Positions 1 to 4,611 of a stretch of DNA of 12,352 nt are shown in pieces. The stretch comes from Candidatus Poseidoniales archaeon. Lineage in GTDB: Archaea > Thermoplasmatota > Poseidoniia > Poseidoniales > Poseidoniaceae. The stretch lies in assembly GCA_012270265.1 (NCBI GenBank), contig JAAXIR010000177.1, positions 1-12,352 of the forward strand, written 5' to 3'. Below the pieces are notes generated by a model. The model was not told the origin of the DNA. It made no database searches and was given only the letters and a program-made list of their open reading frames with translations. Numbering within the stretch: the stretch's first letter is position 1; every line of letters starts with the position of its first letter. The translations under genes were made by a program, and so were the position numbers.

Positions 1-1
1 G

Positions 2-655
2 GATCCAATAGCCCATATGAAGAAGCTTTCAGAAGAAGGAAAAATTAGCAAAGAAGCCTATGAAACGCTTCAACAAATTTCTATAGAACCAACATTGGTT
101 GACTTGGTTTCATCTTGGTTATCCAGAACGCCAATCAACGGTTCCGTACCTTCAGATACGAACGATCAAGCAACCATCGATGCATACGTTGACGCACACC
201 TTAACACGATGAAGGCTCATTCTGACCAAGTCATCGAACATATGGTCAAGATTGGACATGGTAGTCCTGAGGCACTCAAACCGCGAATGGATGCCAACCT
301 AGCATCTGCACGAGACTTCCTCAAACCAGATGGTGTCACAAATCGAGCACGAGCAGGTTTGCTGTTCATCGAATCTTATCCTGAACTTCCACTCCTCTCT
401 TGGCCACGTCGATTGATCGATACAATCGTTCAACTGGAGCAATCCATGCTCCTTTTCCGTCATGCACATGCACGAATGGTTGAACGCATGATTGGTCGAA
501 GAATGGGAACAGGTGGCTCAAGTGGCGTGGATTACCTTGACAAAACGGCAACCTATCGAATCTTTACCGATTTGTGGGCAGTACGTACAGTCTTGCTCCC
601 TCGACAATCGCTCGATGATGTCATTCAATCTGACTATTATGGCTTCAACTCTTGA
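2..655 (+). CDS. kynA: Tryptophan 2,3-dioxygenase, C-terminal part (5' end outside window)
   Basis: Heme enzyme that oxidises L-tryptophan to N-formylkynurenine, the first step of the kynurenine route. The frame is open to the first base, so the gene begins upstream; the ATG at 17 is probably an internal Met. Numbering from that Met, the family's C-terminal signature is clear. The stretch RHAHARMVERMIG (148-160) aligns with the human segment holding the proximal heme ligand, making His151 (bases 467-469) the likely ligand. GTGGSSG (164-170) is the conserved loop whose Thr contacts the substrate ammonium group, followed by YL and the TDLW.VRTVLLPR ending. The N-terminal third, with the distal His and other substrate residues, is missing. 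About 217 residues are present, against roughly 270-400 in complete enzymes. The stop overlaps a possible ATG of the next gene (TGATG). Identification is strong from motifs; completeness cannot be judged. Confidence 0.9.
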   Translation, partial: DPIAHMKKLSEEGKISKEAYETLQQISIEPTLVDLVSSWLSRTPINGSVPSDTNDQATIDAYVDAHLNTMKAHSDQVIEHMVKIGHGSPEALKPRMDANLASARDFLKPDGVTNRARAGLLFIESYPELPLLSWPRRLIDTIVQLEQSMLLFRHAHARMVERMIGRRMGTGGSSGVDYLDKTATYRIFTDLWAVRTVLLPRQSLDDVIQSDYYGFNS

Positions 656-714
656 TGGGTTCAGACTCACAAGAGTTCGGAACCTTCAATTGCATTCGAT
701 TGATATTTTTGTTC

Positions 715-1053
715 ATGAGCAAGTGGTTGTTTCTTGGCTTGGCGATTTTTTCTGAAGTTGTTGCTACAGCCTCGCTTAAATCGACGGAAGGGTTCACCCG
801 CTGGGGTCCTTCATTGATTGTCATCGTTGGTTATTGTGCAGCGTTCTATTTCCTTTCACTCACGCTTGATACAATACCTGTTGGCGTTGCTTATGCGATT
901 TGGTCAGGGGTTGGTGTTGCAACCATCACAATTGTTTCGTATTTCTTGTACGATCAGAAAATCGACGCTGCTGGAATTGTCGGCATCAGCTTGATTGTCA
1001 TCGGTGTAGTTGTTCTTCGTTTCATGAGTGAAACGGGTGAACTAACTGTGTAG
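715..1053 (+). CDS. Small multidrug resistance (SMR/EmrE family) transporter
   Basis: Four-helix inner-membrane protein of the proton-coupled SMR family, which exports cationic drugs, quaternary ammonium compounds or, in some subgroups, guanidinium. The 112-residue length matches the family. Glu14 in the first helix (LAIFSEVVATASLKS) sits exactly where EmrE has its essential Glu14. Other hallmarks are EGFTRWGPS (25-33), PVGVAYAIWSGVGVA with the conserved Trp, and a fourth helix rich in I/V/G. The ATG at 715 was chosen because it puts the Glu at position 14. An in-frame ATG at 655, overlapping the previous stop, or a TTG at 652 would add about 20 residues. No clear Shine-Dalgarno precedes 715, so expression may depend on coupling to the upstream dioxygenase gene. 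Substrate cannot be deduced from the sequence. Confidence 0.9.
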   Translation: MSKWLFLGLAIFSEVVATASLKSTEGFTRWGPSLIVIVGYCAAFYFLSLTLDTIPVGVAYAIWSGVGVATITIVSYFLYDQKIDAAGIVGISLIVIGVVVLRFMSETGELTV

Positions 1054-1062
1054 ATTTGTCAA

Positions 1063-1320
1063 TCACTCATCGAGGTGAGGATCGATATCGATTGGGATGA
1101 GTTCGTTGTCGTACTCATACACCGCAATCTTGAGTGGGTCGAGAACGAAACGGACGCTTGCTTCCTCAAGTCCGTAGAGGGAGATGAGTTCAGCCTTGAA
1201 CTCTTCACGGAGTTCGTCTTCCTTGGCGTAAAGTGGGGCGCCCATTCCGATTTGGAGTGCACGTGCACCGATGATTCGAGCTCGTTCAAAACGTGTGTGG
1301 AGTCGTGCTGGCTTGACCAT
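1063..1320 (-). CDS. rpoK: DNA-directed RNA polymerase subunit K (Rpb6/omega homologue) with internal insertion
   Basis: Small assembly subunit of archaeal RNA polymerase, homologous to eukaryotic Rpb6 and bacterial omega, which clamps the largest subunit. The family core TRFERARIIGARALQIGMGAP (9-29) is almost textbook, and the second conserved block DPLKIAVYEYDNELIPIDI (61-79) follows. Between the two lie about 31 residues (30-60, charged and helix-like, KEDELREEFKAELISLYG) where most homologues have only about 10. The end is acidic (DIDPHLDE) instead of the usual short basic tail. The start is supported by an AAGGTGA Shine-Dalgarno sequence ending 4 nt upstream. It converges with the SMR gene (9 bp between stops) and lies downstream of the thioredoxin-like gene on the same strand (71 bp gap). 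Identification is secure; the insertion is the odd part. Confidence 0.9.
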   Translation of the reverse strand: MVKPARLHTRFERARIIGARALQIGMGAPLYAKEDELREEFKAELISLYGLEEASVRFVLDPLKIAVYEYDNELIPIDIDPHLDE

Positions 1321-1324
1321 TTTT

Positions 1325-1331
1325 TCACCTT
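1325..1331 (-). promoter_or_regulatory. Shine-Dalgarno sequence of rpoK
   Basis: Read on the minus strand this is AAGGTGA, a good complement to the archaeal 16S rRNA 3' end, ending 4 nt before the rpoK ATG. It fixes the start. A small inverted repeat, CGACG-TAAC-CGTCG (1333-1346), lies directly upstream in the leader and could fold near the ribosome site; its role is unknown. Confidence 0.6.
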
Positions 1332-1391
1332 ACGACGTAACCGTCGCAGTGTTTCGACTGAGGTCCTGTTCTTCAACCCATCGGAAGGATA

Positions 1392-2354
1392 TCATTCGGA
1401 TTCGTGAACAAGTTCCTTCTGTCTGCGCATCGTTTGGACGTACATGATGAAGGCGGGAATGATGGCTGCTAAGGTCAAGCCAAAGATGGCAATGGCGAGA
1501 TCGGACTCGCCGCCTTGTCGATTGTTCGTCGGGAAGAAGTTGTTCGGGCCTTCATCGACCAAATCGTATCCTTGCGAACTCAACGTCGAGGCTCTTGTGA
1601 GTGGAATTCGACCGGGGGTTTCGAGCGTGACAACAATGCTTGTTACGTTATCATCCAACAACTCGGAGATGTTCATTGAACTCGTATAGATATGATACGG
1701 CATCTCGGTTTCGTTCGTATCGTTGGTGTAGTTGAATACTTCATTTGTCACATTGGCAAAAGCGTGGTCGGTGACAACGAGTGGTTGGTCGATGAGAGAA
1801 TACTCATGAGGCCGATTCTTCGTGATCCACACGTGCACAATGTGTCCATCATCAGCTTCCCAGTTGAGGGTGCCATTGGTCATGTTCAATTCGAGAAATC
1901 CGTCCCATTCACGGGTAAAGTTGTCCAGCGTCGCTGCAAGTTCGTTTGATTGGGATGGGCCAACAAGAAGCCCTTCTCCGTTGAGAACGACGTCAGGAAC
2001 GCCCCAAAAGCCGTATGTTTCGTACAATCGAATGTTGGAATCTGAGTAGAAGTGAAGATCTGCTGGAGATGGATGATGTTGGATGATGGCCGTATCCGTT
2101 CGGTTCAACTCTTTCAATTCCTGAGAAACAAGTTCACAAGGTTCGCACCAATCTGCAGAGAAATACTCGATAAAATGCGTTGTTTCTTCGGATGCACATG
2201 TTTCGTTACCGAGAACACAATCGACGTCAAACGTGCGCACATCGTACATCTTGGCAGGAGCATATTCTCCAAAATGCCCGATGTGAGCAGTTGATTGTGA
2301 GGAAAGAAGAACCGTCAACAGAAGCGTTGTGAGCAACGCAGCAGTCTTCCTCAT
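1392..2354 (-). CDS. Secreted, membrane-anchored thioredoxin-fold protein (putative thiol-disulfide oxidoreductase)
   Basis: A 320-residue protein. It has an N-terminal signal peptide (1-23, hydrophobic LLTTLLLTVLLSS). A thioredoxin-like domain follows at about 37-150 with the active-site motif DWCEPC (Cys70, Cys73) and the cis-proline segment GVPD (118-121). Next come a beta-rich domain (about 155-250), one transmembrane helix (285-307) and a short basic cytoplasmic tail (RRQK). The catalytic part therefore faces outside. Two further cysteines, C46 and C53, may form a structural disulfide. Eleven N-X-S/T sequons lie in the extracytoplasmic part. The gene is divergent from ctaA (51 bp between starts). 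Since extracytoplasmic thioredoxin-like proteins often serve cytochrome oxidase assembly, a role in reducing cysteine pairs of heme A synthase or the CuA site is plausible. This is inference from context; the family-level fold call is firm. Confidence 0.75.
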   Translation of the reverse strand: MRKTAALLTTLLLTVLLSSQSTAHIGHFGEYAPAKMYDVRTFDVDCVLGNETCASEETTHFIEYFSADWCEPCELVSQELKELNRTDTAIIQHHPSPADLHFYSDSNIRLYETYGFWGVPDVVLNGEGLLVGPSQSNELAATLDNFTREWDGFLELNMTNGTLNWEADDGHIVHVWITKNRPHEYSLIDQPLVVTDHAFANVTNEVFNYTNDTNETEMPYHIYTSSMNISELLDDNVTSIVVTLETPGRIPLTRASTLSSQGYDLVDEGPNNFFPTNNRQGGESDLAIAIFGLTLAAIIPAFIMYVQTMRRQKELVHESE

Positions 2355-2376
2355 GGTACGTGGACGCAGGGTCTTG

Positions 2377-2382
2377 TTAAAA
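2377..2382. promoter_or_regulatory. Possible shared TATA element between the thioredoxin-like gene and ctaA
   Basis: The only A/T run in the 51-bp divergent gap is TTAAAA, read as TTTTAA on the other strand. It lies 24-29 nt before the ctaA ATG on the plus strand and 23-28 nt before the ATG of the minus-strand gene. That is the distance expected for archaeal TATA boxes of leaderless transcripts in both directions. Neither start has a convincing Shine-Dalgarno sequence, which fits. Assigned by position and composition only. Confidence 0.35.
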
Positions 2383-2405
2383 GAGGGCCGCCTTCACGGC
2401 TTGAC

Positions 2406-3473
2406 ATGGACCAGCCTTGGTGGAAGCGACCATCGACGCTTCCTCTTGTTCTCGTGGTGATGGCTTTGCTCATCATCGTGGTCGGAGGGACCATTCGCAT
2501 TCACGATGCAGGTGAATCCTGTCCTGATTGGCCCAAGTGTTTCGGAACGTACGGATTCATGGTCGATGAAGCGGAGCAGGAGGCATACTGGGAGGCCAAT
2601 CCGGATCAAATCGATAGTCGTGGACCAGATCATCGTTACACCATCTTCGAAATTTTTGTTGAATGGTTCCATCGTCTTCTCGTCGGAATCATAGCTGTTC
2701 CGATACTCATCAATGCGATTATGGCCCACAAACTGAGGTCAGAATATGGTCAAGGACTGCGAAACCTCGCCGTTGTTTCTGGTGTGCTTTTAGTGATTCA
2801 AGCGATTGCTGGAGCAGTGACTGTGTACTTTGATAATGCCGATTGGACGGTTGCAATGCACCTTTCCCTTGCGAGCATCTTCACATCGCTTCTGGTTTGG
2901 CAATACATTGCAATGCGGGCACAGGAAGGGGCAAACTGGGCCTTCTTGTCCACATCCAAAGCCTTCCTTGAACGTCAGAAGAAGCGATTTGTGACCATCA
3001 CCGCTTCCGTATTCATTCTCTTGATTCTTGGTGCTTGGGTTTCGAGCACTGCCGGAGGAAACTACAACCAGTCATGCAGCATTGGTTTCCCGAACGGCTG
3101 GCCAAAGTGTCAGGGTTCCATCCTTCCAAGTCTTGACGGGCCAGGAATTCTCGTTCAAATGGTCCACCGTTTCGGTGCAGCCATCGTAGGATTGGTGTTG
3201 ATTCTAACCTCTGCCAAAATCCGTGTCGATGCTCGAGATTTCGGTGAAGGTGAAGGTTTCTCGAGAGCGGCTGAAGTCGTCACCGGATTTTGGATTCTCA
3301 ACGTTTTCGTTGGAGGTATGTACATCGTCTTTGCAGACCCTCAAGAGTTCCCAGAATTCATCTCATTGCTGCATCTTGTCTTTGGTGTGACGTCGTTCAT
3401 TGCAGCTGCTGTTACCTTAATGATGCTCAGGCTGGCGTATCTTCACAAATCAATCCCTGGTGAGAGCGAATGA
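2406..3473 (+). CDS. ctaA: Heme A synthase (CtaA/Cox15 family)
   Basis: Membrane enzyme that oxidises the C8 methyl of heme O to a formyl group, giving heme A for aa3-type cytochrome oxidases. The 355 residues form about eight transmembrane helices in two repeated halves. The four heme-binding histidines are recognisable: His89 in VEWFHR with Glu86, His152 in AMHLSLA, His254 in QMVHRFGAA, and His323 in LLHLVFG. The family start GGTIRIHDAGESCPDWPKC (27-45) is present. Cys pairs occur in both outer loops: C39/C45, and C224/C235 in CSIGFPNGWPKC. In Bacillus CtaA the first-half pair is known to be redox active. Ctab follows with an ATGA overlap, so the two are translated together. The start at 2406 gives the normal short N-terminus before helix 1. 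Identification is strong. Confidence 0.93.
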   Translation: MDQPWWKRPSTLPLVLVVMALLIIVVGGTIRIHDAGESCPDWPKCFGTYGFMVDEAEQEAYWEANPDQIDSRGPDHRYTIFEIFVEWFHRLLVGIIAVPILINAIMAHKLRSEYGQGLRNLAVVSGVLLVIQAIAGAVTVYFDNADWTVAMHLSLASIFTSLLVWQYIAMRAQEGANWAFLSTSKAFLERQKKRFVTITASVFILLILGAWVSSTAGGNYNQSCSIGFPNGWPKCQGSILPSLDGPGILVQMVHRFGAAIVGLVLILTSAKIRVDARDFGEGEGFSRAAEVVTGFWILNVFVGGMYIVFADPQEFPEFISLLHLVFGVTSFIAAAVTLMMLRLAYLHKSIPGESE

Positions 3474-4465
3474 GTGAGGAGCGACCACCGTTGGTCTCCT
3501 TGCTCATCAAATTGATGAAGTTGAGAGTCATTGTTCTCTTACAAATCACTGCAATTTGTGCTATTTTGGTTCATGATTCACTGGCCCGTTACGATTTGAT
3601 CGATATCGAGCGAACTTGGTTTGACACCATCTGGACATCGTTCATCACCTTGATTGGTGGAACGCTCTCTGCCGGAGGTTCAAACGCCATCAACATGTGG
3701 TATGACCGAGATATCGATACGAAGATGCGACGAACACAACATCGTCCTCTGCCAATGGGACATCTACAGCCATCAACTGTCCTATTGTTTGGTGTGTTCA
3801 TTTCCATTGCAGGGTCTTCCTTGTTCTTCCTCTTACACTGGAAGGCAGCGTTTTGGTCGTTCTTTTCTGTCGGATTTTACGTCTTCATTTACACGATGTG
3901 GCTGAAGCGAAGGACCCCACAAAACATCGTGATTGGTGGTGCAGCAGGAGCAACGCCACCACTCATTGGTTGGGCAGGTGCGGCTGCTGATTCAATCAAT
4001 TCGATGAATCCGCTCGATCTCGGTTCGCCGATTCCATGGATGTTGTTCGCATTGATTTTCTTCTGGACGCCTCCACACTTTTGGGCGCTTGCTCTCTATC
4101 GTTCAGGTGAGTATGCCAAGGCGAATGTGCCAATGATGAATGAGGTTAAAGGAGCGAAGCGTACTGTGACAGAGTCCAAATTCTATTGTGGAGGCTTGTT
4201 CCTTTTGGGCTCCGTTCCATGCTTCTGGCCTGAGTCTGGCCTTCCGCTGCTTTGGGCGTTTGTAGCGGGTGCACTCACAATCTGGTATGCTCAATCTGTC
4301 TGGCAAATCGATGTCGATGAACCGCTTGATGAGAACGGCAGAATGCCAAAAGCTGCGAAATCGTTTTTCAGATCGCTCGCTTATCTCGGTGCTATGTTCT
4401 TCTCACTGGTGGTCATTTCATTCGTCCCACCAACGTGGCTTGGCATCCTCGGTCCATTAGCCTAA
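3470..4465 (+). CDS. ctaB: Protoheme IX farnesyltransferase (heme O synthase)
   Basis: UbiA-family membrane prenyltransferase that adds a farnesyl group to protoheme to give heme O, the substrate of CtaA. The 331 residues include the prenyl-diphosphate motif NMWYDRDID (Asn75, Asp79, Asp83) followed by RT.HRPLP (89-95). The heme O synthase block KRRTPQNIVIGGAAGATPP (146-164) is present, as is FFWTPPHFWALALYRSGEYA (197-216) with the VPMM that follows it. About nine hydrophobic helices are evident. The start overlaps the ctaA stop by 4 bp (ATGA), giving translational coupling. No oxidase subunit genes are in the window, so the oxidase is encoded elsewhere. The stop lies 1 nt from the 3' end of an oppositely oriented tRNA gene. 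Confidence 0.94.
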   Translation: MSEERPPLVSLLIKLMKLRVIVLLQITAICAILVHDSLARYDLIDIERTWFDTIWTSFITLIGGTLSAGGSNAINMWYDRDIDTKMRRTQHRPLPMGHLQPSTVLLFGVFISIAGSSLFFLLHWKAAFWSFFSVGFYVFIYTMWLKRRTPQNIVIGGAAGATPPLIGWAGAAADSINSMNPLDLGSPIPWMLFALIFFWTPPHFWALALYRSGEYAKANVPMMNEVKGAKRTVTESKFYCGGLFLLGSVPCFWPESGLPLLWAFVAGALTIWYAQSVWQIDVDEPLDENGRMPKAAKSFFRSLAYLGAMFFSLVVISFVPPTWLGILGPLA

Positions 4466-4466
4466 A

Positions 4467-4554
4467 TGGCGCGGTGAGGGAGATTCGAACTCCCGAGGGA
4501 CTTAACCCACTGGATTAGCAATCCAGCGCAATGGCCAGGCTATGCGATCACCGC
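4467..4554 (-). tRNA. tRNA-Ser (anticodon GCU), CCA encoded
   Basis: Class II tRNA folded by hand on the minus strand. The acceptor stem is GCGGTGA (4548-4554) with TCACCGC (4471-4477). The D arm closes with GCA/TGC and carries GG in the loop. The anticodon stem is CTGGA/TCCAG around TTGCTAA, giving anticodon GCT. A long variable arm follows (GGG-TTAAGT-CCC), then T stem GGGAG/CTCCC with loop TTCGAAT. The discriminator is G, as usual for serine, and CCA is encoded at 4467-4469. The body is 84 nt without discriminator and CCA. The gene reads AGC and AGT serine codons. No intron is seen and no integrase lies beside it. Confidence 0.96.
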
Positions 4555-4580
4555 AGCGAAGCGAGCCACCAGCAGTTTAG

Positions 4581-4592
4581 TCATGAATATGA
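4581..4592 (-). promoter_or_regulatory. Possible TATA box of the tRNA-Ser gene
   Basis: On the minus strand this reads TCATATTCATGA, an A/T-rich patch 27-38 nt upstream of the tRNA 5' end, about where an archaeal TATA box would sit. It is part of a small inverted repeat, GTCAT-GAAT-ATGAC (4580-4593). Position and composition are the only support. Confidence 0.3.
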
Positions 4593-4611
4593 CGGTGTCA
4601 TTCTCCACCAA

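Noticed and set aside
652..714. N-terminal extension of the SMR protein from TTG 652 or ATG 655
   Set aside because: It would put about 20 extra residues before helix 1 and move the essential Glu from position 14; kept only as an alternative start.
1075..1407. 110-codon plus-strand open frame antisense to rpoK
   Set aside because: Its composition is that of the complement of the well-supported rpoK gene and it has no family features.
4467..4554. tRNA as attachment site of an integrated element
   Set aside because: No integrase and no repeated copy of the tRNA 3' end were noticed, and the flanking genes look like chromosomal housekeeping and envelope genes.
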